DNA of 64,000 nt from Porphyrobacter sp. CACIAM 03H1 (GTDB lineage Bacteria; Pseudomonadota; Alphaproteobacteria; Sphingomonadales; Sphingomonadaceae): contig NZ_CP021378.1 in NCBI RefSeq assembly GCF_002215495.1, positions 2,046,764 to 2,110,763 of the forward strand. The letters are read 5' to 3'. Position numbers and translations under genes: made by a program. This document shows, piece after piece, positions 7,788 through 16,818 of the stretch (positions within the stretch are counted from its first letter, which is position 1; every line of letters starts with the position of its first letter). The notes under the pieces are model-generated. The model searched no databases. It saw only the letters and a list, made by a program, of their open reading frames with translations, and was not told the origin of the DNA.

Positions 7788-9143
7788 ATGAGCGACACAA
7801 ACCTCCTCGCCGGACCCGCCCTGCGCCGCCTGCGCAAGCGCGAGGGCCTCACGCAAGCCGGCATGGCGGGCCTGCTCGGCATCTCGCCTTCCTACCTCAA
7901 TCTCATCGAGAGGAACCAGCGCCCGCTCTCCGCGCGCGTGCTGGTGCAGGTGATCGAACGCTTCGACTTCGATCCGCGCTCCCTGCGCGAGGACGATGCC
8001 ATCGGCGGGCTCGACGGGCTGGCGCGGCGCATGGCCGACAAGCGCTTCGCCGATCTGGGGATCGACCGCGAGGAGGTGCAGGAATTCCTCGCCGCCGCAC
8101 CCCAGATCGCCGCCGCCTTCGCGCGGCTTTACGACACCGGGGGCGGGGGCGAGCGCATCCTTGCCGAGGACGCCGCGGCCGCCGCGCGCCGGGCCGTGGA
8201 GCGGTGGCAGAACCACTTTGCAGACCTCGACCATGCCGCCGAGGACCTCGCCGACGAATTGCGCCTGAGCCGGGGGGAGATCAGCGCGGCGCTTTCCGAA
8301 CGCCTGCGCGAAAAGCACCAGCTGCAGGTGCGCATCCTGCCGGCCGAGGTGATGCCCGGGCAGGTTCACCGGCTCGATCTCCACGCCCGGCAGTTGCAGC
8401 TCTCCGAAATGCTCCCGGGCGCGGCGCGGCGGTTCCAGATCGCGCGGCAGGTGGGGATGCTCGAGATGCGCGAGGGGATCGAGACGCTGGTGGCGGGTGC
8501 GAACCTCGCCAGCCCCGAAGCGCGCGATATGCTGCGCGAATATGTCGCCGATTACCTCGCCGGGGCGCTGCTGCTCCCCTACCGCCGCTTCCTGCGCGCC
8601 TGCGAGGCGACCGGATATGATCTCGCGGTGCTGCAACGCCGTTTCGCCGTCAGCTTCGATCAGGTCGCGCAGCGCCTCACCACGCTCGGGCGGGTGGGCG
8701 AGCGCGGCCTGCCCTTCTTCACCGCCACCATCGACCGCGCCGGACGGATGACCCACTTCACCGCCGGCGGCAGCGGCGCGCTTTACCCGCTCGAGAGCGC
8801 GCGCTGGCCGGCCTGGGTGCCTTATGCCGCCTTCGAGCGCCCGGGCACCGTGCTCACCCAGGCCGTGACCTTCGGCGAAGGCGAGGCGGCGGCGCGGCAC
8901 TGGTTCACCATCACCCGCACGGTCGACGGTGACGGGGTGATGTGCGCCGGTCGCCGGGCGGTGGTGCTGGGGCTCGAGGCGCGCTTCGCCGGCGACCTCG
9001 CCCATGCCCGGGGGATCTCGCTGGACCGGGCGGATGCGGTGCCGCTCGGCACGCCCTGCGGCCGCTGCGGGCGAGCGGAATGCCTCACCCCCGCACCGCT
9101 GCGCCTTGCCGGAACCTTGCCCCGGCCGAGGCCCGCTTCCTAG
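7788..9143 (+). CDS. XRE-family regulator of short-chain fatty acid metabolism (ScfR/RamB-like)
   Basis: 451 residues. An N-terminal XRE helix-turn-helix (LRRLRKREGLTQAGMAGLLG, about residues 10-65) is followed by an ImmA/IrrE-like domain and a C-terminal DUF2083-type segment with CGRCGRAEC near the end. In this regulator family the domain set senses acyl-CoA-type metabolites and controls the glyoxylate shunt or propionate use. The position normally holding an HExxH zinc motif reads RFQIARQVGMLE, so metalloprotease activity is not expected. Divergent orientation to aceA with a dyad between them supports a role as its regulator and as an autoregulator. Confidence 0.85.
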   Translation: MSDTNLLAGPALRRLRKREGLTQAGMAGLLGISPSYLNLIERNQRPLSARVLVQVIERFDFDPRSLREDDAIGGLDGLARRMADKRFADLGIDREEVQEFLAAAPQIAAAFARLYDTGGGGERILAEDAAAAARRAVERWQNHFADLDHAAEDLADELRLSRGEISAALSERLREKHQLQVRILPAEVMPGQVHRLDLHARQLQLSEMLPGAARRFQIARQVGMLEMREGIETLVAGANLASPEARDMLREYVADYLAGALLLPYRRFLRACEATGYDLAVLQRRFAVSFDQVAQRLTTLGRVGERGLPFFTATIDRAGRMTHFTAGGSGALYPLESARWPAWVPYAAFERPGTVLTQAVTFGEGEAAARHWFTITRTVDGDGVMCAGRRAVVLGLEARFAGDLAHARGISLDRADAVPLGTPCGRCGRAECLTPAPLRLAGTLPRPRPAS

Positions 9144-9195
9144 CCCCGGCGTTAACCCTCGCAACCCGCAGGAAAGCAGGCGCTGCGCAGACGGT

Positions 9196-9206
9196 GTAAA
9201 GTTTAC
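9196..9206. promoter_or_regulatory. Palindrome GTAAAGTTTAC
   Basis: An 11-base perfect dyad, 59 bases before the glycosyltransferase start. It resembles half-sites seen at 7753-7782 and 16776-16809 (TGTAAA/TTTACA). It could be an operator for the polysaccharide operon; no protein can be assigned. Confidence 0.35.
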
Positions 9207-9265
9207 CGACACTTAAGGTCTCGCGCCTAGAAGCATCGGTGCATGCACCAGAGGCCCCCTGCGCA

Positions 9266-10651
9266 ATGATCCGCCTGTTCAAGCACTATATCCCGCACGC
9301 CGTGCTGCTGCTCGGCCTGCTCGATCTCGGCTTGCTGGTGCTTGCCAGCGAGGTCGCCTGGCAGTGGCGCGCGCACCAGATCGCGATCGCGCCGGGCGCC
9401 GTCGGCGAACGCTGGCTACCGCTCATCGGCACATCGCTGGTGATCTGGCTGGCGATGATCGCGGTCGGGGTCTACGGCCCCCACGCCCTGCGATCGCTGC
9501 GCTTTGCAGGCGCGCGCGTGCTCGTCGCTATCAGCCTCGGCATCATCGCCCTGGCGGTGATCGACTTCGTCTTCCCGAGCGACATGTTCTGGCGCTCGAC
9601 CCTGCTCTACACGATGGGCCTTGCGATCCTGGTGCTGGTGGCGGACCGGCTGCTGCTCAACTCCTTCCTCGGCTCCTCGGCCTTCCGTCGCCGGGTTATG
9701 GTGCTGGGGGCGGGCGACCGGGCGCAGCGCCTGCGCGAGCTGGGTGAGAAGCCCGAGACCGGCTTCGCCATCGTCGCCTACATCGCCATGAGCGACGACA
9801 ACCGCGTGGTCGAGGAAGCCATCCCGCGCGCCGCGATCCACGATCTGGGGCGCTTCGTCGAGAACCTTGGGGTCTCCGAGGTCGTGCTCGCCCTGCAGGA
9901 ACGCCGCAACGCCCTGCCGCTCAAGGACCTCTTGCGCATCAAGACCAAGGGCGTCCACGTCAACGATTTCTCGAGCTTCATCGAACGCGAGACGGGCCGC
10001 GTCGATCTCGACACGATCAACCCTTCGTGGCTGATCTTCTCGGACGGCTTTTCCAGCTCGCGGATGTTCTCGAGCGCGGTGAAGCGCATCTTCGACATCA
10101 CCGCGAGCCTGATCCTGCTCGCCGTCACCCTGCCGGTGATCATCGTCTTTGCCCTGCTGGTGAAGCTCGACAGCAAGGGGCCAGCCTTCTTCCGCCAGCA
10201 GCGCGTCGGCCTCTATGGCGAGACCTTCACGCTCATCAAGCTGCGCTCGATGCGCACCGATGCCGAGAAGGACGGCGCCAAGTGGGCCGAGAAGAACGAT
10301 CCGCGCGTCACCCGCCTCGGCCGCTTCATTCGGAAGGTCAGGATCGACGAACTCCCCCAGACCTGGAGCGTATTGAAGGGCGAGATGAGCTTCGTCGGCC
10401 CGCGTCCCGAAGTCCCCTCCTTCGTCGAAAGCCTCGAGGAGGAGATCCCCTTCTATGGCGAGCGGCACATGGTGAAACCGGGCATCACCGGATGGGCGCA
10501 GATCAACTACCCCTACGGCGCCTCGGTCGAGGACAGCCGCTGCAAGCTCGAGTATGATCTCTACTACGCCAAGAACTACACGCCCTTCCTCGATTTCGTG
10601 ATCCTGCTCCAGACGCTGCGGGTGATCCTGTGGCCGGAGGGCGCGCGGTGA
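9266..10651 (+). CDS. XrtA/PEP-CTERM-type polyprenyl-phosphate glycosyltransferase (TIGR03013-like)
   Basis: 461 residues, initiating exopolysaccharide repeat-unit assembly by moving a sugar phosphate to a lipid carrier at the inner membrane. The N-terminal half has four hydrophobic segments and a nucleotide-binding-like CoA-binding region (RRRVMVLGAGDRAQRL). The C-terminal half, from about residue 270, is a bacterial sugar transferase domain with one more membrane helix, FFRQQRVGLYGETFTLIKLR and DELPQTWSVLKGEMSFVGPR. ATG 9266 starts MIRLFKHYIPHAV as in relatives; an upstream ATG at 9239 adds nine unlikely residues. Its stop overlaps the prsK start, so the four downstream genes form one operon with it. 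Confidence 0.9.
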   Translation: MIRLFKHYIPHAVLLLGLLDLGLLVLASEVAWQWRAHQIAIAPGAVGERWLPLIGTSLVIWLAMIAVGVYGPHALRSLRFAGARVLVAISLGIIALAVIDFVFPSDMFWRSTLLYTMGLAILVLVADRLLLNSFLGSSAFRRRVMVLGAGDRAQRLRELGEKPETGFAIVAYIAMSDDNRVVEEAIPRAAIHDLGRFVENLGVSEVVLALQERRNALPLKDLLRIKTKGVHVNDFSSFIERETGRVDLDTINPSWLIFSDGFSSSRMFSSAVKRIFDITASLILLAVTLPVIIVFALLVKLDSKGPAFFRQQRVGLYGETFTLIKLRSMRTDAEKDGAKWAEKNDPRVTRLGRFIRKVRIDELPQTWSVLKGEMSFVGPRPEVPSFVESLEEEIPFYGERHMVKPGITGWAQINYPYGASVEDSRCKLEYDLYYAKNYTPFLDFVILLQTLRVILWPEGAR

Positions 10652-12762
10652 TCTGGCCGGGCAGTCTCGTGCCGCTGGCGGGCTTCCTCGCATGGCTTGC
10701 GGGGGCCGTGCTGAGCGCGGGTGCGATGCTGTGGATCTGGCGCAACGGCGAGCGCGCGCGGCCCGACCGGACCGGGCTGCTGGCGGCGTCGGGCGCGAGC
10801 GCCGTGTGGTGCGCGCTGGCCGCGGCCATCGGCCCCGAACACGGTGCGACGGCGCTGGCGGGGATGGTACGCAACCTCGCGCTGATCGCCACGATCTTCT
10901 CGCTCTTCGCCGCCGACGGCCGCACCGCCAGCCTCAAGCCGGTGCGTCCGGTGATCGTCGCTCTGGTGCTGGTGCAATTGCTGCAGGCGGTGGTGCTGCT
11001 GGCCGGCAGTCCGCTGGAAGGAGGCCGCGCCGCCTTCGAGGCGCGGGTGCTGATCGATATGCTGGTGGCGATCGGCGCGCTGATGCTGCTCCATAACCTC
11101 TATGCCGGTGCGGCAAGTGCCCTGCGACCGGTGCTGCGCTGGACCGGCGTCGCGCTGGCGGGCATCTTCGCCTATGATCTCAACCTCCACACGCTGGCCT
11201 ATCTCGGCGGCGAGACGCCGCGTGCGCTGGCTGATCTGCGCGGGGTGTTCGCCGGGACGATGGCGGTGATCTTCGCACTCGGGGTGAACGCGGCCGGACC
11301 GCGCGTGCAGTTCAGCCCTTCGCGCGCGGTCACTTTCCGCACGCTCTCGCTGCTGCTGATCGGAGGCTATCTGGCCGGCATGGCGCTGGTCGCCAAGGCG
11401 TTGGCGCTGCTCGGCGGCGACGTGGCGCGCGCAGGGCAGGTGGTGTTCGTGGTCGCGGCGATCGTCGCGGCCGGGGCGGCGCTCCCTTCGCCGCGGATGC
11501 GCGCATGGCTGCGGGTGACGGCGACCAAGCACCTGTTCCAGCACCGCTACGACTACCGGCAGGAATGGATGCGCTTCACCCGCACCATCGGGCGCGGCGG
11601 AACGGGCGGCGCAAGCCTCGAGGAGCGCGTGGTCAAGGCGCTCGCCGACATCACCGAAAGCCCGGCCGGCCTTCTGCTGATGCCCAACGAGCAGGCTCAG
11701 CTCGAACTCACCGCGCGCTGGAACTGGCCGACCCTTGCGGTCCCGGCGGTGGCGGGCGATTTCGCGCTCTCCGCTCTGCTCGAACAGCACAACCTCATCC
11801 TCGCGCTCGACGAGGCCCGCGCGGGGATCGACCACCATGGGGAGGCGCGCGAGGTGCCCGCGTGGTTGCGCGATGCCGATGATGCCTGGGCGATGGTGCC
11901 GCTGATCCATTTCGACCGCCTCGTCGGCGTGATCGTGCTCGCCCGCCCGCGCAGCCCGCGCCATCTCGACTGGGAGGATTTCGACCTCCTGCGCGTCGCC
12001 GGGCAGCAGCTGGCGAGCTACCTTTCCGAACAGGCCGGGCAGCAGGCGCTGATGGATGCGAGCCGCTTCGACGAGTTCAACCGGCGCATGGCTTTCGTCA
12101 TGCACGACATCAAGAACCTCGTGAGCCAGCTTTCGCTGCTCGCTGCCAATGCCGAAAAGCACGCCGACAACCCCGCCTTCCGCGCCGACATGCTGGTGAC
12201 GCTGCGGAACTCTGCCGACAAGCTCTCGGCGCTGCTGGCGCGGCTCGGGCGCTATGGTGCGGGGCAGGTGGCGGAGCTTGCGCCGATCGACCTGATCGAC
12301 CTCGCCCGCGGGGTGGCAGGGCGTTTTGCGGGGGTGCATCCGGTGGCGCTGTCCCGCGAGGCGCCGGTGCGGGTGATGGGCAACCGCGAGGCGCTCGAAC
12401 AGGCGCTGATCCATCTCGTCCAGAACGCCATCGACGCGAGCGAGCCGCAAAGCCCGGTGTTCCTCGATGTGACCGGCGAGGGCCTCCACGGCACCATCGA
12501 GGTGGTCGACGCCGGCAAGGGCATGAGCCCCGAATTCGTGCGCACCGGCCTGTTCAAGCCCTTCGTCTCGTCCAAGCACGGCGGCTTCGGCATTGGCGCC
12601 TTCGAGGCGCGCGAGCTGGTCAAGGCGATGGGCGGAAGGATCGCGGTCGAGAGCCGCGAGGGGCTGGGGACGCGCTTTGCCGTCGTCCTGCCGCTCGCCG
12701 AGGCGGTGCGGCTGCTCGATGCGGGCGCGCAAGGCCATCAACCCGTTCAGGAGGCCATGTGA
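10648..12762 (+). CDS. prsK: XrtA/PEP-CTERM system sensor histidine kinase PrsK
   Basis: About 704 residues. A long hydrophobic N-terminal part (about eight membrane segments, residues 1-280) is followed by a GAF-like domain (about 320-455), a dimerisation/phospho-acceptor region with FVMHDIKNLVSQLSLLA (His near residue 487) and a C-terminal ATPase domain with NAIDAS and GKGMSPEF motifs. GTG 10648 is favoured because it overlaps the previous stop (GTGA); an in-frame GTG at 10630 is the alternative. It should phosphorylate PrsR, encoded next with a four-base overlap. The signal is unknown. Confidence 0.9.
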   Translation: MIWPGSLVPLAGFLAWLAGAVLSAGAMLWIWRNGERARPDRTGLLAASGASAVWCALAAAIGPEHGATALAGMVRNLALIATIFSLFAADGRTASLKPVRPVIVALVLVQLLQAVVLLAGSPLEGGRAAFEARVLIDMLVAIGALMLLHNLYAGAASALRPVLRWTGVALAGIFAYDLNLHTLAYLGGETPRALADLRGVFAGTMAVIFALGVNAAGPRVQFSPSRAVTFRTLSLLLIGGYLAGMALVAKALALLGGDVARAGQVVFVVAAIVAAGAALPSPRMRAWLRVTATKHLFQHRYDYRQEWMRFTRTIGRGGTGGASLEERVVKALADITESPAGLLLMPNEQAQLELTARWNWPTLAVPAVAGDFALSALLEQHNLILALDEARAGIDHHGEAREVPAWLRDADDAWAMVPLIHFDRLVGVIVLARPRSPRHLDWEDFDLLRVAGQQLASYLSEQAGQQALMDASRFDEFNRRMAFVMHDIKNLVSQLSLLAANAEKHADNPAFRADMLVTLRNSADKLSALLARLGRYGAGQVAELAPIDLIDLARGVAGRFAGVHPVALSREAPVRVMGNREALEQALIHLVQNAIDASEPQSPVFLDVTGEGLHGTIEVVDAGKGMSPEFVRTGLFKPFVSSKHGGFGIGAFEARELVKAMGGRIAVESREGLGTRFAVVLPLAEAVRLLDAGAQGHQPVQEAM

Positions 12763-14126
12763 TGGCGGACAGGAAACCCGTTCTGCTGGTGATCGAGGAC
12801 GATCCCGGCCTGCAAGCCCAGCTCAAATGGGCCTATGACGATTTCGAGGTGGTGATCGCGGGCGACCGCGACAGCGCCATCGCGGCGCTGCGTTCCGAGG
12901 CGCCCGGCGTGGTGACGCTCGATCTCGGCCTGCCGCCCGATCCCGACGGCACCACCGAGGGCTTCGCCGTGCTCGATGCGATCATGCAGCTCAAGCCCGA
13001 CACCAAGGTGATCGTCGCGAGCGGCCACGGCGCGCGCGAAAGCGCATTGGCGGCGATCGCGCGCGGGGCCTACGACTTCTACCAGAAGCCGATCGACATC
13101 GACGCGCTCGGCCTGATCGTGCGCCGCGCCTTCAACCTGCGCGCCATCGAGGAGGAAAACCGCCGCCTCGTCGCTTCGGCCGGCGCCGACAAGACGGTGC
13201 TCGGCCGGATGATCACCGGCGCGCCCGAGATGGTCAAGGTCGCCCGCACCATCGAACGCGTGGCGCGCACCTCTGTCTCGGTGATGCTGCTGGGCGCGAG
13301 CGGGACGGGCAAGGAATTGCTCGCCAAGGGCCTCCACGAGGCGAGTGACCGCGCGAACGGGCCCTTCGTCGCCATCAACTGCGCCGCGATCCCCGAGAAC
13401 CTGCTCGAAAGCGAGCTCTTCGGCCACGAGAAGGGCGCCTTTACTGGCGCGGTCAAGACCACCGAGGGCAAGATCGAGAGCGCCGACGGGGGCACGCTGT
13501 TCCTCGACGAGGTCGGCGACATCCCGCTGCCGCTTCAGGTCAAGCTGCTGCGCTTCCTCCAGGAACGCACCATCGAGCGGGTCGGCGGGCGCAAGGCGAT
13601 CGCGGTCAACACCCGCATCGTGTGCGCCACGCACCAGGACCTCGAAGGCATGATCGCGGCCGGCGCCTTCCGCGAGGACTTGTTCTACCGCCTCGCCGAG
13701 ATCGTCGTGCGCATCCCCGGCCTTGCCGAGCGCCACGGCGATCCGGTGCTGCTGGCCAAGGCCTTCCTCAAGCGGTTCGCCGCCGAGATGAACCCTGCCG
13801 TCACCGGCTTCGCCCCCGACGCGCTCGCCGCGATCGACGCGCATGAATGGCCGGGCAATGTCCGCGAACTGGAAAACCGCGTGAAGCGCGCGGTGATCAT
13901 GGCCGACGGCAAGCTGGTCAGTGCCGAGGACCTCGATCTGGCCGGAGCCGATGACGCGGAGGCCGACGTGCTCAACCTCAAGGCCGCCCGCGAGGCGGCG
14001 GACCGCAAGGTGATCCGCCACGCGCTCGCCCGCAGCGAAGGCAATATCTCGAGCACCGCCAAGCTGCTCGGGATCAGCCGCCCGACGCTCTACGACCTGC
14101 TCAAGCAGTATGATCTCCAGACCTAG
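12759..14126 (+). CDS. prsR: Sigma-54-dependent response regulator PrsR
   Basis: 455 residues: receiver domain (acidic pocket IEDD, phospho-acceptor Asp in [10 protein letters not shown] at about residue 54, KPID), AAA+ domain with Walker A GASGTGKE (about 180-187), the sigma-54 contact loop GAFTGA (about 226-231) and Walker [12 protein letters not shown], then a Fis-type helix-turn-helix ([20 protein letters not shown]). It activates RpoN promoters, presumably of exopolysaccharide or PEP-CTERM genes outside this window; I found no convincing -24/-12 element here. The start overlaps the prsK stop (ATGA). Confidence 0.93.
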   Translation: MMADRKPVLLVIEDDPGLQAQLKWAYDDFEVVIAGDRDSAIAALRSEAPGVVTLDLGLPPDPDGTTEGFAVLDAIMQLKPDTKVIVASGHGARESALAAIARGAYDFYQKPIDIDALGLIVRRAFNLRAIEEENRRLVASAGADKTVLGRMITGAPEMVKVARTIERVARTSVSVMLLGASGTGKELLAKGLHEASDRANGPFVAINCAAIPENLLESELFGHEKGAFTGAVKTTEGKIESADGGTLFLDEVGDIPLPLQVKLLRFLQERTIERVGGRKAIAVNTRIVCATHQDLEGMIAAGAFREDLFYRLAEIVVRIPGLAERHGDPVLLAKAFLKRFAAEMNPAVTGFAPDALAAIDAHEWPGNVRELENRVKRAVIMADGKLVSAEDLDLAGADDAEADVLNLKAAREAADRKVIRHALARSEGNISSTAKLLGISRPTLYDLLKQYDLQT

Positions 14127-15588
14127 GGCCTTCCCCGTCCTCGTCGCACTGGCGCTCGCGGGCTGTTCTGCCGATGCCGGCGAGGATGCGGCCGCGCGCC
14201 TCGCCGCCGCCGATCCGGCCGTGCGGCGGCTGCTTGCCGATGCCGATGCGGCGATGGCGGCAGGGGCGCTCGCCGAAGCGGGCGTGAAGCTCGACGAGGC
14301 GCGCGCGCTCGCGCCCGACAGCCCCGACCTGTGGCTCGCCATCGCCCGGCTGCGGCTGCGCGGCGGCGAGCACCTGACCGCCATCGAGGCCGCCGACCGC
14401 GCGCTCGCCATTGCCCCCGACCATGCGCCTGCCCTGCTGTTGCGCGCCCTGACGGTGCGCGACGCCCACGGCGCGGCCGAGGCGCTGGTGTGGTTCGAGG
14501 CGGCGCGCAAGGCCGATCCCGACAACCCCGATATCCTCGCGGAATATGCCGCCACCCTCGGCGACAGCGGCGCGGCAGGCGCGATGCTCTCGATGGTGCG
14601 CGATCTCGCTGAGGCCGTGCCCGGCGATCCGCGCGTGTCCTATCTCCAGGCGGTGCTTGCCGCGCGCGGGGGCAAGTTCACGATTGCCCGCAGCCTCCTC
14701 TCGCGCAGCGGCATGGCCACCCGGGGCGTGCCGGCGGCGCTGCTCCTCGATGCCGTGATCAGCCTCGAGGAAGGCAATGTCGACAGCGCCGCCGCGACGC
14801 TCGAAGGTCTCGCCGCGCGCCAGCCCGGCAATGCGCGGGTGCGCGAACTGCTCGCCCGGGCGCTGCTGGTGGGCGGTCGCGAGGCCGAGGTGATCGCGCG
14901 CTTCGGCGCCGAGGCCGAAGGGGCTGATGCGTCAGCCTACCTCCTCATGCTGGTCGCCCGCGCGCACGAACGCCTCGGTGACCGGGCGGCGGCGGCACCG
15001 CTGCTGGCGCGGGCCTATGGCGGCGGGACACCGGGGGCTGTGGTGCTGTCGGCGCGTGAGGGTCTGCCGCCGGCCACAGCCGGTGTGCGCGCGGCGCTGG
15101 CCGCCGGAAAGGCGCCGGCCGGGCGCGATCAGGCGCTGGCCTTGCGCAGACGTTTCCCGGCCTCGGCCGATGTCGCGGTGCTGGTGGGTGATGCGCTGCT
15201 GGGTGCAGGCGACGTGCGCGCGGCGCTGGCGGACTATGCCCGCGCGTCGCGCTATCGCCGCCCCTGGCCGCTGACCCGCAAGGTCGCCTGGACCTTCGAC
15301 CGCGCGGGCGATTCCGCCGCGGCGGACCATCTGCTGGCGCGTCACGCGGGCGGGGAGCGCAGCAATGCGAGCGCCCTCGTTGCCCTCGCCGAACGCCGGG
15401 CGGCGCGCGGGGACTGGCAACGCACCGCGCTGCTGCTCGATCACGCGGCGGTGCTGGGTGCGGGGCATGATCCCGCGTTGCTTGGCCTGCGCCTGCGTGC
15501 GGCCCGCGAGGAAAAGGCGACGGAGGACGAGCAACGCCTTGCCGCGACCCTTGCCGAGGTGCGGCCCACGCCCCTCGCGCCGCGCTGA
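14110..15588 (+). CDS. TPR-repeat lipoprotein of the XrtA/PrsK-PrsR cluster
   Basis: 492 residues, starting 17 bases inside prsR. A short signal sequence ends in the lipobox LALAGC, so it should be lipid-anchored in the periplasm. The rest is Ala-rich helical repeats of TPR type (for example LTAIEAADRALAIAPDHAPALLL) through most of the length. It occupies the position of PrsT in exosortase-associated clusters but is much shorter than the classic ~900-residue PrsT, so the symbol is not assigned. A scaffold role in polysaccharide export or assembly is inferred. Confidence 0.82.
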   Translation: MISRPRAFPVLVALALAGCSADAGEDAAARLAAADPAVRRLLADADAAMAAGALAEAGVKLDEARALAPDSPDLWLAIARLRLRGGEHLTAIEAADRALAIAPDHAPALLLRALTVRDAHGAAEALVWFEAARKADPDNPDILAEYAATLGDSGAAGAMLSMVRDLAEAVPGDPRVSYLQAVLAARGGKFTIARSLLSRSGMATRGVPAALLLDAVISLEEGNVDSAAATLEGLAARQPGNARVRELLARALLVGGREAEVIARFGAEAEGADASAYLLMLVARAHERLGDRAAAAPLLARAYGGGTPGAVVLSAREGLPPATAGVRAALAAGKAPAGRDQALALRRRFPASADVAVLVGDALLGAGDVRAALADYARASRYRRPWPLTRKVAWTFDRAGDSAAADHLLARHAGGERSNASALVALAERRAARGDWQRTALLLDHAAVLGAGHDPALLGLRLRAAREEKATEDEQRLAATLAEVRPTPLAPR

Positions 15589-15640
15589 GCGCCGGTCGCT
15601 CTCGACATAGCCGGGCGGGCAGGGCAGGGGGCTCCACCTG

Positions 15641-16636
15641 ATGTCCAAGCCCCCGCGCGCGCCTTTCCTGACCGATCCGATGATCGCGGTCCTCGTGATC
15701 GCGACCGTGCTGGCGCTGGTCCTGCCCGCGGCGGGGGAAGCGCGAGCCACGGCGACGAGCGTGTCCAACATCGGCATCTTCGTCCTGTTCCTCGTGAACG
15801 GTATGCGCATCCGCCGCTCCGAGATCGCGCGGGGGCTCGCCAACTGGCGCTATTTCGGGCCGCTGATGCTGTTCGTGTTCGGCGGCATGGCGCTGGCAGG
15901 GGTCGGCTTTGCACACCTTGCCAGTGGCCTTCTGCCGCCGCTGGTGGCGCTCGGTTTCGTCTATCTCGGGGTGCTGCCCTCGACCGTGCAATCGGCGACC
16001 TCCTATACCAGCCTTGCCGAGGGCAATGTCGCCCTGTCGGTGGTCGGCGCGGCGCTGATCAACATTGCGGGCGTCTTCGTCAGCGCCCCGCTCTTCGCGC
16101 TGCTGGGCGGCGGAGGCGCGGGCGAGATCGGCAGCGAGGCGATCCTGCGCATCGGCCTGATCCTCGTCCTGCCCTTTGTTCTGGGCCAGATCGTGCAGGA
16201 CCGCGTGATCGACCGCATCGCCCGGCACCGCGCGCGGATCGCGTGGCTCGACCGGGCGGTGATCGGGATCGCGGTCTATGTCGCCTTCTCGGGCGCGGTC
16301 GAGCAGGGGCTGGCGACGATGTTCGCCGCGACCGACTGGGCGGTGCTGGTCGTGCTGGTGCTGGCGATGCTGGCGCTGGCGCTCGGCGCGGCGTGGGGCA
16401 TGGCGAGCCTGCTCGGCCTGCCCCGGCCCGACCGCATCGCCTTCCTGTTCGCCGGATCGCAGAAGAGCGTCGCCATCGGCGCGCCGCTCGCCGCGATCCT
16501 GTTCCCGCCGGCGAGCGCGGGCTTCGTGATCGCGCCGCTGCTGCTCTACCACCTTGCTCAACTGGTTCTGGCCGCGCCGCTGGCGACGCGGCTAGCGCAG
16601 GGAGGCGGGGGCGAGGTGTTTCCTACAGGGCGCTGA
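15641..16636 (+). CDS. Bile acid:sodium symporter family permease (SBF-like)
   Basis: 331 residues with about nine to ten membrane helices. Family signatures include GVLPSTVQSATSYTSLAEGN, the crossing region of sodium-coupled SBF/YfeH proteins, and FAGSQKSVAIGAPLA in the last third. Members move organic anions, and some are linked to arsenite or pantoate; the substrate here is not evident. panB lies just downstream in opposite orientation. Some SBF-like carriers transport ketopantoate-type compounds, so a link to PanB is conceivable but unsupported. Confidence 0.85.
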   Translation: MSKPPRAPFLTDPMIAVLVIATVLALVLPAAGEARATATSVSNIGIFVLFLVNGMRIRRSEIARGLANWRYFGPLMLFVFGGMALAGVGFAHLASGLLPPLVALGFVYLGVLPSTVQSATSYTSLAEGNVALSVVGAALINIAGVFVSAPLFALLGGGGAGEIGSEAILRIGLILVLPFVLGQIVQDRVIDRIARHRARIAWLDRAVIGIAVYVAFSGAVEQGLATMFAATDWAVLVVLVLAMLALALGAAWGMASLLGLPRPDRIAFLFAGSQKSVAIGAPLAAILFPPASAGFVIAPLLLYHLAQLVLAAPLATRLAQGGGGEVFPTGR

Positions 16637-16775
16637 CCGCGCTATGGCAGCCGGGCTCTTTCCCATCGTCGGCCATACCGCCCCCATGGGCGAAAGCGCG
16701 AAAAGCGAAAACACAGTGTCAACTTCGCTTTTGACCCACAAGACCATGAATTTCCTGCCGGAATCCTGTAGGATT

Positions 16776-16809
16776 GCGAAGTTTACAGTGTCAACTTTGT
16801 AAACTTCGC
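16776..16809. terminator. Perfect 12-bp inverted repeat between convergent genes
   Basis: GCGAAGTTTACA (16776-16787) and TGTAAACTTCGC (16798-16809) are exact inverse complements around a 10-base loop. It sits between the convergent symporter and panB, 10 bases past the panB stop. A part of it (GTGTCAACTT) is repeated at 16714-16723. It could terminate transcription, but it lacks a T-tract and resembles a regulator site, so its role is uncertain. The rest of the 182-base gap holds nothing recognisable. Confidence 0.6.
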
Positions 16810-16818
16810 CCGGAGGGC

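Noticed and set aside
10027..10557. Frameshift or pseudogene in the XrtA-type glycosyltransferase
   Set aside because: The main frame is continuous through the sugar transferase motifs to the GTGA overlap; the alternative open frame is a shadow.
10576..12741. A 721-codon open frame antisense to prsK
   Set aside because: It is His/Arg/Gln-rich low-complexity sequence produced by high-GC third positions; the plus strand encodes a full kinase with clear domains.
16637..16818. Riboswitch or small RNA in the symporter-panB gap
   Set aside because: Both genes converge on the gap, so it is not a leader, and only a palindrome is seen.
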